A stretch of DNA of 64,000 bases from Ruegeria sp. EL01 (GCF_900313035.1 NZ_OMPS01000001.1:124001-188000), one strand, 5' to 3'. Counted from the first letter of the stretch, positions 37,623 through 46,829 are shown. Notes: a model not told the origin generated them from the sequence alone. Numbers and translations: made by a program.

Positions 37623-38759
37623 TTAAAATGCGAATCTGAGGGTCATCGTCAGGCTGTCGACGTCCTCTAGCGTTTTGTCGCGGCCCTTTTCGTAGAGAAG
37701 CTGAAGGCTTGGACGTGCGTCCTCATTTAGATCGGCCAGAAATGTCGTGGCTGAGAGCGAATAAGATGTCGCTGAGACGTCATTCAAAATGTCATGGTCA
37801 TGCGTAAGGTCCGCAGCAAATCTCGTGCCGTGTTTTCCGAACTTTGGGGCGAAGTAGCCAACCCCAGTTTCAAAGCCTATCCAGCCTTTTTCTTCGCCCT
37901 CTGTTAGGCCCGACAGTCCTGCTTTCTTGACGGTTTGAAATTCAGCGTTGACGACTAAGGTCCAGTCAGTATTGGGTTTTGTGACCGGCGTTCGAAGTCC
38001 GTTCAGACGCTCACCAAAGTTACCAAATGGCTTGAAATTGTACGGCTTCCAACTTGCCAATAGGCCGTAAATTTTGGCTCGTCCTTCGAAGTCGGTTTGG
38101 AAGTACGGCGTAACGGAGAGTTCCTGCAAGCTGAATGTCCTGCCGCCAAAGTACTGAAACTGTGTCAAAAGCCCGAATTGCAGAGTGCTTTCATCGTCCT
38201 CTCCCGACGTTCCATTGCCGTCAAAGCGCAACACAGGCGCGATGGCATATCCGGTTAACGATACACCTCTTGGTGCGACACGTTCGCCAGTCCCAAGACA
38301 CTTCTTTATGGATTGTGGAAGCCAGGCAAGCGCACCGGACGTCTCCCACGTCGTTGTTCTGGATTCACGGTTGTCTGTCAGCGAAAACTTTGCACCGTCC
38401 TTCGACGGGGTGAATAAACGGGGATTCAGTAAAGAGATTGACGAGATGCTGTCTTGTAGAAAAAAGCGTTTCTTCACTTTGCATTCTGCGTCCAGCCGTT
38501 CGTAGTATAGATTTTCGTCGTCGAACTCCGTGACTGGCACGGAGGCCTTCCCTTCCTCGATGAAGTCGTTGAGGAACCTGACCTGTTGGAACGCAGACAT
38601 CTGGTCGAGGGCACCTTCTAGGGCATCGGCCTCGGGTCCGCGTTCTATTTGTCCGTCGCCGTCGAAATCCCGGCTGGCAACCTCGTCAATTGTCAATGCC
38701 ATTGCGCTGGATGCAGCTGTCAGCGCCATCACGCCACACGTGTAAATTGTCTTCTGCAT
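37623..38759 (-). CDS. Secreted protein, predicted outer-membrane beta-barrel
   Basis: About 378 residues. A signal peptide (MQKTIYTCGVMALTAASSAMA) is followed by an EF-hand-like loop DFDGDGQIERGPEAD near residue 33. The rest is a series of amphipathic strands separated by polar turns, and the protein ends in LTMTLRFAF. A final phenylalanine on a strand is the signal used by outer-membrane beta-barrels. ATG 38759 is preferred over 38813 because it opens the signal peptide and has AAGGGTGAG upstream. It could form a porin-like or surface protein. No family was recognised. Confidence 0.65.
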   Translation of the reverse strand: MQKTIYTCGVMALTAASSAMALTIDEVASRDFDGDGQIERGPEADALEGALDQMSAFQQVRFLNDFIEEGKASVPVTEFDDENLYYERLDAECKVKKRFFLQDSISSISLLNPRLFTPSKDGAKFSLTDNRESRTTTWETSGALAWLPQSIKKCLGTGERVAPRGVSLTGYAIAPVLRFDGNGTSGEDDESTLQFGLLTQFQYFGGRTFSLQELSVTPYFQTDFEGRAKIYGLLASWKPYNFKPFGNFGERLNGLRTPVTKPNTDWTLVVNAEFQTVKKAGLSGLTEGEEKGWIGFETGVGYFAPKFGKHGTRFAADLTHDHDILNDVSATSYSLSATTFLADLNEDARPSLQLLYEKGRDKTLEDVDSLTMTLRFAF

Positions 38760-38773
38760 TGTATGTCTCACCC

Positions 38774-39052
38774 TTATGCCACGTCCAACCCGCGGTCGAT
38801 GTATTCTTGCCAAAGCGCCACCAAGAGCTCGAAGACAGTTGGGTCGTTGACGACCTCGCCAGGAGTAAGGAAAATGCCATCCTGGGAGAAACCGGCAGAA
38901 TTGTTGATTTTGTCCAGAAAAACGGGCAGCGAAATACCTGAAACTGCCAAATGTACAGATACCTTGTCACCTACGACAGGTTCATGGCCGCTCTCGGTCT
39001 TAAGCAGATCGAACAGGCGTCTTCTAACCGTCGAAAATCTCCGCGCACGCAT
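38774..39052 (-). CDS. Small hypothetical protein upstream of the beta-barrel gene
   Basis: A 92-residue protein with a basic N-terminus (MRARRFSTVRRRLFDLL) and a hydrophobic, acidic remainder (FELLVALWQEYIDRGLDVA). AAAGGAG precedes the ATG by eight bases. It ends 14 bp before the beta-barrel gene. No motif or family was recognised. About 225 bp separate it from the regulator gene upstream, where the promoter of the tyrosinase-side transcript may lie. Confidence 0.55.
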   Translation of the reverse strand: MRARRFSTVRRRLFDLLKTESGHEPVVGDKVSVHLAVSGISLPVFLDKINNSAGFSQDGIFLTPGEVVNDPTVFELLVALWQEYIDRGLDVA

Positions 39053-39278
39053 TTCACTACTCCTTTGCTTCGACCTCGGGACTTCCGGGAGGAGGAAAGA
39101 CCCCGAGGATCAAATGCGTGAAGAAGAACACTCGCCGCACCAAACCGTAGGGCGGTTTGAGGCGCGGCGAATAAGCACCCCTCACAAACTCAATGATTCC
39201 ATGGGATGCGTCATCTGTCCGTTAAGTCAGGTGTACGGTATTGATTTCATAGAAAAATACCAATCGGCTTGATGCGAA

Positions 39279-40883
39279 TCAAAGCTCTACATCGGCCAAC
39301 TTGTGAAATCCCATTCCACGAATTGAAGGTGCAGGAAAAAACGCGTCTTCTCGAATGCGTTGCATTGAGAAATCAGGATCAAGCCTTTTTAGCTTGCGCA
39401 ATGTATCACGCGCGTCCTCGCGCTCACCCCTTGAGAGATAAAGCGCATAAAGATGTCTAAGTGGCGGGCAGGATAAGGGCGCAAGTTTCGCCGCGCGCTT
39501 TGCGGCAGAGATTGCCTGATCAATGTTTCCGGCGTGCATCCCGGTGATGCACAACCTCATCAGAGAAAACACTTCCAGTGAAGTGTTTACCAGTTGACGT
39601 TGCGCTTTCTCTGCCGACAAATGGGCCTGTCGGACTTCACCTTTGCGGAGCTCTAAAGCGCCCAAACTAGCATAAGCGAAGCCCAAACCCGGGTTGTTTG
39701 CGATTGCTCGCTTTAACAGTGTCATTGCCGTTTCGGCATCATCAAAAACCAGGTCGTGTACATCAGCAACGAAGGCGAGCGCTACCGGGTTTGTTGCATC
39801 GATCGAAAGACTCACTCCGATCAAGTCGTCGACGTCGGCGAAGAGGCGATCCTCGTCATATTGAGGATTCTCAAGAGCCAAGAACGCTCTACCAAGAGCT
39901 TGAAGAGCGGGTCTGGGCGCGTACTCGTCAAGGCGGCGGGCCTCGGAGAGCTTTTGGTCTGCCTCGGCGAGCTTAGAAGGATCAAAGCTAAAGATTGCGT
40001 CAAGAGCTGATGCCGCGAGAGCATTGGCTCTCTGCAGTTCATTGCTTTTTTCGGTTGTATGTACAAACGCTTCTGTCGCTTCCAGGGCCAGTGAGGCCGC
40101 AACATCAAGGTTTACCTGGTGATCACCCTCTGCAAACTCGGCGCGCCTCTGCCATACGACCCTGCCATCAGGTTCCGAGATCAGCTTTACTAAAGCCACT
40201 AAGTCGCGACCAAACCTCCCCACGCGAATGCTACATCTGGCTGCTGCACCCGAAACAGAATTCTCTAGATCACCATTTGTGAGACGAACTTCTGTTCGGG
40301 AATGGGTTGTTGCGGTTTGCGAAAGCTGATTACTTATCGTCTCGGCGACAAAGCTTTCCAGTCTGGCGTCCTCTGAAATCTGTTTCGTTAGCAAAATTGG
40401 GGGCTTGGCACCTTGCACGGCTCCCAGAACAAATAATGAATCGTACACCTCTGGCTGATCGTCGAAGCGTGCACGTTCAAGCCGTAGCCATTCTTCAAAG
40501 TTCTCCGAACGAACGTCTATTCCCTCAAGCAATTGGCGTCCTCGCCGCAACTTCGAGAATGCCATCTCACAATTGTCGAATACATCGACAGTAACGCGAT
40601 CGCTTCTAAGCGAGACGTCCAATCTGTCGGCAACAAGAATATCCGAAAAAGGACCTAAGTATTGTCTAATTGTCGTGAGGGCCTGACGCAAACTGCCTGA
40701 CGCGCTTTGATGAGTACTGTCCGGCCAAAACAGGTTCTCTAGCCAACGTCGGCTGACTTTCATATTGGGCGAGAGGGCTATTGTGCCCAGCACACCGCGC
40801 AATACATTGCCACGCGGAGTTAAATCTTTGCCATCTGCACTTTCTATGTGCGGAACACCAACTAAGCTTATCCTTACTGTCAT
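39279..40883 (-). CDS. SARP/HilA-type transcriptional regulator with TPR-like C-terminus
   Basis: The 534-residue protein begins with an OmpR-like winged-helix DNA-binding region (about residues 1-100: LRGVLGTIALSPNMKVSRRWLE and SASGSLRQALTTIRQYLG), as in SARP and HilA-type activators. A TolB-like middle segment (about 165-250, GRVVWQRRAEFAEGDHQV) and TPR-like helices (about 280-500, YASLGALELRKGEVRQAHLSAE) follow. Proteins of this build activate secondary-metabolite or virulence-type operons. It sits between the subtilase/PAP2 pair and the tyrosinase-side genes, all on the same strand, and is the most likely regulator of the cluster. Its ligand is unknown. Confidence 0.78.
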   Translation of the reverse strand: MTVRISLVGVPHIESADGKDLTPRGNVLRGVLGTIALSPNMKVSRRWLENLFWPDSTHQSASGSLRQALTTIRQYLGPFSDILVADRLDVSLRSDRVTVDVFDNCEMAFSKLRRGRQLLEGIDVRSENFEEWLRLERARFDDQPEVYDSLFVLGAVQGAKPPILLTKQISEDARLESFVAETISNQLSQTATTHSRTEVRLTNGDLENSVSGAAARCSIRVGRFGRDLVALVKLISEPDGRVVWQRRAEFAEGDHQVNLDVAASLALEATEAFVHTTEKSNELQRANALAASALDAIFSFDPSKLAEADQKLSEARRLDEYAPRPALQALGRAFLALENPQYDEDRLFADVDDLIGVSLSIDATNPVALAFVADVHDLVFDDAETAMTLLKRAIANNPGLGFAYASLGALELRKGEVRQAHLSAEKAQRQLVNTSLEVFSLMRLCITGMHAGNIDQAISAAKRAAKLAPLSCPPLRHLYALYLSRGEREDARDTLRKLKRLDPDFSMQRIREDAFFPAPSIRGMGFHKLADVEL

Positions 40884-40982
40884 CCAATGCGCTTTGTTTT
40901 TACAACGAAAACGATTTCAAGAACCCATGGAGAATTGAACAGGATACTTATGGGGCGAGTCAATGACTCTGTGCTTCGGTGT

Positions 40983-43133
40983 CTACCCCATACGGCGTAT
41001 CCTGCGTTGAACCGGAGACAATATTCGGCCAGCGCCAACCACCTCAATTAATTCCGGAGGGCGATGTCGATCGGCTTTTCTTGCAAGGCTCACCAGAATT
41101 TTTTCCACGTCTCGGGAACTGCCCGTTGTCACCAAATGCTTGATGACTGCCCGCGCTGCTTGCGATGACGCGAAGCTAGTGCCGCGCAGTGCAACCACTG
41201 AGCCATCCGAGCTGCCAGCGGCGAGAATTCCGAAATGAGCGTGTCCATCATCTGTTGGGAAAGCCGCAACCGGGGCCCGCCGACCATCAAGGCCCGGCGG
41301 CCGGCGAGAAGGAACTTTGACACCGTCGTCCTGACCTTTCCTGCGTCCTCGACCGGTTGACGAATAGAAAGCCGGACGCCCGTCTGAAGCTCGGTATCCG
41401 CCGAGTTGCGCCACGTATTTATTGCCAGAGGTTGCAAGCGCCGTACCGTGACGACGAATTGGAGTTTCGGTTTCGATATCCAGATTTTTGACTCGACCGT
41501 CTTTGCCGGGTGGAAACGAATAGCTTTCGACAAGGCGTCCTGTGTAATCGTGCGTCCTGTATTCCGGGTGTTCGAATGTAGACCTCAGATTCACACTGCG
41601 TCGAGGTGTCAAAGCCTGGTCGGACTGGATGGAAATTGAACATGTTAGCTGTACTTCACCGACGTTCTTAACCGTCAGCGTCCATGAGCCGGCAGGCGCA
41701 GGAGCCTTCGTGTTCCCGAAGGAGTCCGTTTTTTCAATCCGGTAGGTTGGTGCCACGCAGCAGACATACTGAAGTTTGTCGACCGGGATCAATTTTACCG
41801 CTTTCGGTTTTTTCGGCAGCATCAAATATCGAAGGCGCGTCACATAAACGCGAGCCACCAGATCTCCATCCAAAAGCAGATCCGAAAAATGTGTCACGCA
41901 CAAGTCGTTTTTCGGGGGTGGCACGTGCAACAAACCGCCAGGATGCGAGAGTTCAAGATGCACAGGGGTCGAAGCGCTCCGATCGTCATTGCACCAGACT
42001 TCCAAGAAATTCGACGACTGGTCCTGTGGTGGGATACGCCAATCGATGGCTTCCTCTTGGCCTTTGCATGGCTCGAGAAACGCATTGCTTTGCGTCAGAT
42101 TTTCGTTGCCGGCAGGAAAAATGAAGTAAAGTGGCGAAAGTTTGTTTGCTCTCCTAAATCTCTGAACTTTCTCCAATTCGTTGGTGAAGGTGTTGTAGTA
42201 ATCCTTCGAACCTGCCTGCCTGCCGAAAGACATGTTGATGACGATCGGATAACCTTGCACCGCTCCTTTTTTTGGCTTGGGGTTTTGTTTTTGCCAAACC
42301 GCGTCCGCCATTTGGACAATGTAGTGAAGGGCGTGAAAAAGAAACTGCTCGAGATAGGTTCCGCTGGACCCGAAAACGCTAGCCGCTGGCGCATTGACGC
42401 CGATAATCCGGACTTTATCACGTATGTCGATCTCGTCTGCTTCAAGCGCTCCTGCAACCATGTCCAGGACATGTGCCCCGTGTGCTGCCCGACCGCCAAG
42501 GCTCTTGGGACCGTCCAACTCATCCAACACTAAGCCACCGGTCGCCGCATTGAATCCTTGTTCATCCAAGGGGCCATGCTGTAATCCACCGGAGTGCTCT
42601 TTGAGTTTTTTGTTTATGTCTCTGGCGTGAAATTGCTGCCCGAAGGCAACCTCGGATCGCACGCTGTGATCGAAGTTTGCCAGCATTTGCCAAGCCGACA
42701 AAAACCGCGTTTCGCCATTTTTTTTGCGCGTTCGCCAATGACCGAGGGGCATTCCGATATCGATCACGCCAGCCACGATTGTATCATTCGGCACTTCACC
42801 CTTGTCGGGCAGCTTACTCGGCTTTGGCCGCTTGGCCGGGAAGATCAAATTGTTCTTGTTGAGCGCGTGTGTCGGAATCGGCAGAGGATCGTAGAGATCG
42901 CCGAACGTCGTCCGGCTGTTGAACTTAATCTCGTTTGAAGGAACGGCGAGTTGAAACCGTCCGGCTGGCACGGCCGTCGGATCGGTTCCGATGTCATGTT
43001 CACCCGCCCCGAAAAGAGACCAATGGATATACGGATCAAGCTGGCGGCATTTTTCTTCTTCGCCCGCATCGTGCCCCGGGACGCAAGGCACCCCGTTCCA
43101 TTTCGTCCAACTCGTTTTATTGTTGGTATTCAT
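40983..43133 (-). CDS. Subtilisin-like (S8) serine peptidase without signal peptide
   Basis: The 716-residue protein has a complete S8 catalytic set: aspartate in AGVIDIGMPLGH (about residue 128), histidine in GRAAHGAHVLDM (about 222), the oxyanion asparagine in FPAGNENLTQ (about 345) and serine in GTSFASSQAARAV (about 660). There is no Sec or Tat signal. The first 115 residues (YIHWSLFGAGEHDIG) are not a typical pro-peptide. About 300 residues between the Asn and Ser motifs hold a beta-rich insert. It overlaps the PAP2-like gene by 4 bp (ATGA), so the two are translationally coupled. Target and location are unknown. Confidence 0.85.
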   Translation of the reverse strand: MNTNNKTSWTKWNGVPCVPGHDAGEEEKCRQLDPYIHWSLFGAGEHDIGTDPTAVPAGRFQLAVPSNEIKFNSRTTFGDLYDPLPIPTHALNKNNLIFPAKRPKPSKLPDKGEVPNDTIVAGVIDIGMPLGHWRTRKKNGETRFLSAWQMLANFDHSVRSEVAFGQQFHARDINKKLKEHSGGLQHGPLDEQGFNAATGGLVLDELDGPKSLGGRAAHGAHVLDMVAGALEADEIDIRDKVRIIGVNAPAASVFGSSGTYLEQFLFHALHYIVQMADAVWQKQNPKPKKGAVQGYPIVINMSFGRQAGSKDYYNTFTNELEKVQRFRRANKLSPLYFIFPAGNENLTQSNAFLEPCKGQEEAIDWRIPPQDQSSNFLEVWCNDDRSASTPVHLELSHPGGLLHVPPPKNDLCVTHFSDLLLDGDLVARVYVTRLRYLMLPKKPKAVKLIPVDKLQYVCCVAPTYRIEKTDSFGNTKAPAPAGSWTLTVKNVGEVQLTCSISIQSDQALTPRRSVNLRSTFEHPEYRTHDYTGRLVESYSFPPGKDGRVKNLDIETETPIRRHGTALATSGNKYVAQLGGYRASDGRPAFYSSTGRGRRKGQDDGVKVPSRRPPGLDGRRAPVAAFPTDDGHAHFGILAAGSSDGSVVALRGTSFASSQAARAVIKHLVTTGSSRDVEKILVSLARKADRHRPPELIEVVGAGRILSPVQRRIRRMG

Positions 43134-44212
43134 ATCCGCTCGCCCTCAGCAGCCTTAAACTCCGCCTCAAAGAGAGGGCAGCTGTTGGGGTATGCGTTCC
43201 TTGTAGTTTGAATACCAGAAAGCTTTTTTTGCACCCAATCGAGTGTGAAATCGTCATTCTCCTCAAAATCGTTCTTTCCACTTGGATCGAAGAAATCGAG
43301 AACTGCCGCCTTCCGTTGCTTTCCGTTCGCACAAAGATTGATGATTGTTTGTCCAAACACGGCTCCAAGAACGGCGCCAGCGGCGCTGTCCATCGGAAAG
43401 TGGACGCCAGCGACAGTGCGGTTGACTGCGATCCGGTGAGCGATGCGGTACAAGATAGGGACGCTGCTGTTTTTCATCGCTTCCTTTATGCCTTCCCCTT
43501 TCATCAGGAAGTGCAGGACGGTTGCGAGTGCGAAAGCTTCTGTTGCGTGTCCAGAAGGGAACGAAGAGTGGTCAGGCGTCTGGATGATTGGTTGAACTTC
43601 TGCGGAAAAGTCAGATGGACGAGGCATCCAGGCGAAGTGTTTCAACTGCATATGAAGTGTCGTGATGGCAATTTGGACGACGGCAAGAACGAATGACGTG
43701 TGTTCGTTTCGATACTCATTCAACGACGACGTGGCGGACAGGAACGACAGCATGTCGTCCAGTTGTAGCTGAATTTCCGGAATCCTGTCGTTGCGCAGAT
43801 CGGTATATCCGCGCACCCATTTCATTTGCTCCGCCATCTTGAAATTGGGCCGTTCAATTTTCGAGATCGGCTTCTGCTGGAAAAGCAAGCTTCCGCCGTT
43901 TGCCTCCTTGCTTGCAGAAAAATGCCGAAGCAATTCACCCACAAGGATTTCTTGGCGAATACTATCCGAGAGATACTTCAGGTCAGAGGGAGCTTTTCCG
44001 CCCGGTTTTGAAATTTTTTTGATATCCCAAAACCCAGTCACGGCCTCTTGCTGGATCATTAAAGCTTCGGACATGAGCGGCGAGGGCTCATTTCCCAAGT
44101 GATCGTCTCCACTCCCTTTTGTGCCACCTTTGGTTCCACCCTTTGTGCCACCTTTGGTACCGCCTTTAGTACCGCCCTTTGTTCCACCAAATACCGGCAT
44201 CTCTACTCCCAT
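43130..44212 (-). CDS. PAP2/vanadium-haloperoxidase-fold protein with N-terminal GGTK repeats
   Basis: The 360-residue protein carries the acid phosphatase/haloperoxidase triad: LKHFAWMPRP (KxxxxxxRP, about residue 190), SSFPSGHATEAFA (about 215) and NRTVAGVHFPMDSAAG (about 270). Few strongly hydrophobic helices are seen, which leans towards a soluble haloperoxidase-like or acid-phosphatase enzyme rather than a lipid phosphatase. The N-terminus repeats GGTK six times, a low-complexity linker. ATG 44212 is used, though ATG 44200 has the better site (GGAG). It overlaps the subtilase start by 4 bp. The catalysed reaction is uncertain. Confidence 0.75.
   Translation of the reverse strand: MGVEMPVFGGTKGGTKGGTKGGTKGGTKGGTKGSGDDHLGNEPSPLMSEALMIQQEAVTGFWDIKKISKPGGKAPSDLKYLSDSIRQEILVGELLRHFSASKEANGGSLLFQQKPISKIERPNFKMAEQMKWVRGYTDLRNDRIPEIQLQLDDMLSFLSATSSLNEYRNEHTSFVLAVVQIAITTLHMQLKHFAWMPRPSDFSAEVQPIIQTPDHSSFPSGHATEAFALATVLHFLMKGEGIKEAMKNSSVPILYRIAHRIAVNRTVAGVHFPMDSAAGAVLGAVFGQTIINLCANGKQRKAAVLDFFDPSGKNDFEENDDFTLDWVQKKLSGIQTTRNAYPNSCPLFEAEFKAAEGERI
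44117..44188 (-). repeat. Six 12-bp tandem units encoding GGTK
   Basis: Six in-frame 12-base units (GGx GGx ACx AAx) run from codon 9 of the PAP2-like gene. Third-codon bases vary among units, so the repeat is old or kept by protein-level selection and is not a fresh slippage product. Confidence 0.9.
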
Positions 44213-44472
44213 CTATCCCAATACAAATTCTAGACCATGCATCCAGAACAGTCTTAACGTCTCACTGAAGCGGATAAAATGTATCAGCCTATCGTCATCT
44301 CATCGTCAAACCTATCCGAACATTGGCGCAGTTGTGCAGGGCCAAGGCGACTCTTGGCGCTGACTGTAAATGAACACTGCTGCCAGTAGCGTAACATTTA
44401 CAAACTCAGTTCGTTTCCCCCACACGGCACTGAACCACTGTTCCCTTGCATTTCGTGCCTTCTCATTTTATT
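44213..44472. other. Intergenic region upstream of the PAP2-like gene
   Basis: About 260 bp between the PAP2 gene start and the IS21 left end. It must hold the cluster's upstream promoter, but no clear -35/-10 pair was seen. No gene is recognisable, and no continuation of the cyclase gene that the IS interrupts on the other side. Confidence 0.5.
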
Positions 44473-44549
44473 TGTGAGAACGGCGGTGAGAAAGTCGACC
44501 ACGGAAGCGGCGGGATGACCCTGCTGCGGGCGGCGTAAAAGTCGTCCAT
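44473..44549 (+). repeat. IS21 left end with two transposase-binding repeats
   Basis: Outer repeat 44473-44504 and inner repeat 44528-44549 have counterparts in inverted order at the right end. They precede istA by about 50 bp. Confidence 0.8.
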
Positions 44550-44595
44550 CTTTGCCCTTCTTTTCGTAACGGAGGGGGGCGGGAGGATCTTTTCC

Positions 44596-46077
44596 GTGGA
44601 TTTGTATCGTAAAGTTCGTCTGGCCTGTGCCGAGGGCATGAGCCAGCGAGAAGCGGCCCGGCATTTCGGGATATCTCGTGACAGCGTTCGCAAGATTTTG
44701 GCGTTTTCGGTCCCGCCCGGCTACCGGCGGTCAGCACCGATCCGGCGGCCCAAGCTGGATGGGTTCACCGGGATCATTGATCAATGGTTGTCGGAAGATC
44801 GGCAACGACCGCGCAAACAGCGGCATACGGCCAAGCGGATCTGCGAGCGACTGCGTGATGAGCATGGCTTCGAGGGTGGTTACACCATCATCAAGGATTA
44901 TGTTCGGGAACATGGTCGACGGCATCGCGAGATGTTCGTACCGCTTAACCATGCACCCGGCCATGCTCAGGCCGACTTCGGCGAAGCAATGGTGGTGATC
45001 GGAGGCATTGAGCAGAAGGCTCACTTCTTTGCCTTGGATCTGCCGCATAGCGACGCCTGCTACGTCCGGGCCTATCCGGCGGCGACGGCCGAGGCCTGGA
45101 TGGACGGGCACGTTCATGCCTTTAGGTTCTTCGGGGCCGTTCCGCAGTCGATCCTGTACGACAACGACCGGTGCCTTGTGGCTAAGATCGAGCCCGACGG
45201 AACTCGCAGGCGCGCGCGGCTGTTCAGCGAGATGCTGTCCCACTACGTGATCCGGGACCGCTACGGACGTCCTGGCAAGGGCAAGGGATCCGTCGAAGGG
45301 CTGGTTGGCTATTCCCGGCGCAACTTCATGGTGCCGGTCCCGAACTTCCCCACTTGGGATGCCTTCAACGACTGGCTCGAAGAGCAGTGCCGGAAGCGCC
45401 AGCATGACAAGCTGCGCGGGCACAATGAGACGATTGGAGGGCGGCTTCAACGCGACCTGGAGATCATGGCGCCGCTTCCCGCCCGGTCCTTCGAAGCCTG
45501 TGACCAGGCAACGGGCCGGGTCAGTTCCTTGTCGCTGCTGCGCTTTAAGACCAACGACTATTCTGTGCCGGTTGCCTACGGCCATCGCGATGTCTGGATC
45601 CGCGCCTATGTTGACCGGGTGGTCATCGGATGTGGCGGTGAGGTCATCGCGCGGCATGTTCGCAGCTACGACCGCGAGGACATGGTCTTCGATCCGGTTC
45701 ATTACCTGCCGCTGATCGAGAAGAAGATTGGCGCTTTTGAGCAGGCGGCTCCTCTGATTGGATGGGAACTGCCCAAGGCATTCACCACCCTTCAGAAGTT
45801 GATGGAAGCGCGCATGCTGAAAGCCGGACGGCGCGAATACGTGCAGGTCCTACGGCTACTCGAAAGCTTCGAGATGGAGGAGGTTCATGCTGCCGTGAAG
45901 ACGGCTCTCCAGATGGGAGCAATCAGCTTTGATGCCGTGAAGCATCTGGTGCTGTGTCGGGTGGAGCGGCGGCCGCCGAGGCTCGATCTGGATGTCTATC
46001 CGTATCTGCCACGGGCCAAGGTGGCGACGACGTCACCCTCCAGCTACATGTGCCTGACAACAGGTGCCTCGACATGA
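44596..46077 (+). CDS. istA: IS21 transposase IstA
   Basis: The 493-residue transposase starts at GTG 44596 with GGGAGG nine bases upstream. An N-terminal helix-turn-helix (GMSQREAARHFGISRDSVRKIL, residues about 15-36) is followed by a DDE integrase core: HAQADFGEAMVV (first Asp, about residue 123), ILYDNDRCLV (second Asp, about 193) and the glutamate in GKGSVEGLVGYSRR (about 235). All three acidic residues are present, so the gene looks functional. It cuts and joins the IS ends. Its TGA overlaps the istB start (ATGA). Confidence 0.94.
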   Translation: MDLYRKVRLACAEGMSQREAARHFGISRDSVRKILAFSVPPGYRRSAPIRRPKLDGFTGIIDQWLSEDRQRPRKQRHTAKRICERLRDEHGFEGGYTIIKDYVREHGRRHREMFVPLNHAPGHAQADFGEAMVVIGGIEQKAHFFALDLPHSDACYVRAYPAATAEAWMDGHVHAFRFFGAVPQSILYDNDRCLVAKIEPDGTRRRARLFSEMLSHYVIRDRYGRPGKGKGSVEGLVGYSRRNFMVPVPNFPTWDAFNDWLEEQCRKRQHDKLRGHNETIGGRLQRDLEIMAPLPARSFEACDQATGRVSSLSLLRFKTNDYSVPVAYGHRDVWIRAYVDRVVIGCGGEVIARHVRSYDREDMVFDPVHYLPLIEKKIGAFEQAAPLIGWELPKAFTTLQKLMEARMLKAGRREYVQVLRLLESFEMEEVHAAVKTALQMGAISFDAVKHLVLCRVERRPPRLDLDVYPYLPRAKVATTSPSSYMCLTTGAST

Positions 46078-46829
46078 CGGAGACACCACAGATCCTGCTG
46101 AACCACCAACTCAAAAAGCTGAAGCTGCCGACCATCCTGCGGGAATACGACAAGCAGGCCCGGCTCTGCGCTGCCGAAGGGAGAGATCACGTCCAGTTCC
46201 TGGCCCGTCTGATCGAGCTCGAACTCATCGACCGGGAACGGCGGATGATCGAGCGCCGGATCAAGGCAGCGCGGTTCCCTGCAACCAAAAGTCTCGACAG
46301 CTTCGACTTCACGGCGATCCCAAGCCTCAACAAGATGCAGGTGCTGGAACTGGCGCGCTGTGAATGGATCGACCGCTGCGAAAACGTCATCGCTCTCGGC
46401 CCCAGCGGCACTGGTAAGACCCACGTGGCGCTCGGCCTCGGTCTGGCCGCCTGCCAGAAAGGCCTGGCGGTTCGCTTCACAACCGCTGCCGCAATCGTCC
46501 ACGAGTTGATGGAGGCCCGCGACGAGCGCCAGCTCCTGCGGCTGCAAAAGCAACTGGTGAAACAGAAGCTCCTGATCATCGACGAGCTGGGCTTCGTGCC
46601 CCTCAGCAAAACCGGCGCTGAGCTGCTGTTCGAACTGATCTCCCAAAGGTACGAACGCGGCTCCATCATGATCACCTCAAACCTGCCCTTCGATGAGTGG
46701 ACGGAAACGTTCGGATCAGAGCGCCTCACCGGTGCCTTGCTCGACCGGCTGACCCACCATGTCAGCATCCTGGAGATGAACGGAGAAAGCTATCGTCTGG
46801 CACAGAGCAGGGCTCGGCAGAACTCCTAA
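46074..46829 (+). CDS. istB: IS21 transposition helper ATPase IstB
   Basis: The 251-residue AAA+ ATPase starts at ATG 46074, overlapping the istA stop. Walker A GPSGTGKTHVALGLG lies near residue 107 and Walker B LLIIDELGFVPL near 168; SNLPFDEWTETFGSERLTGALLDRL, the DnaC/IstB signature, closes the protein. IstB helps IstA choose and engage target DNA. The frame is open upstream to 45954 inside istA, but MTETPQILLNHQL is the family start. Confidence 0.94.
   Translation: MTETPQILLNHQLKKLKLPTILREYDKQARLCAAEGRDHVQFLARLIELELIDRERRMIERRIKAARFPATKSLDSFDFTAIPSLNKMQVLELARCEWIDRCENVIALGPSGTGKTHVALGLGLAACQKGLAVRFTTAAAIVHELMEARDERQLLRLQKQLVKQKLLIIDELGFVPLSKTGAELLFELISQRYERGSIMITSNLPFDEWTETFGSERLTGALLDRLTHHVSILEMNGESYRLAQSRARQNS

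Noticed and set aside
44117..44188. 12-bp repeats as a CRISPR-like array
   Set aside because: There are no spacers; the units are contiguous and encode GGTK in frame.
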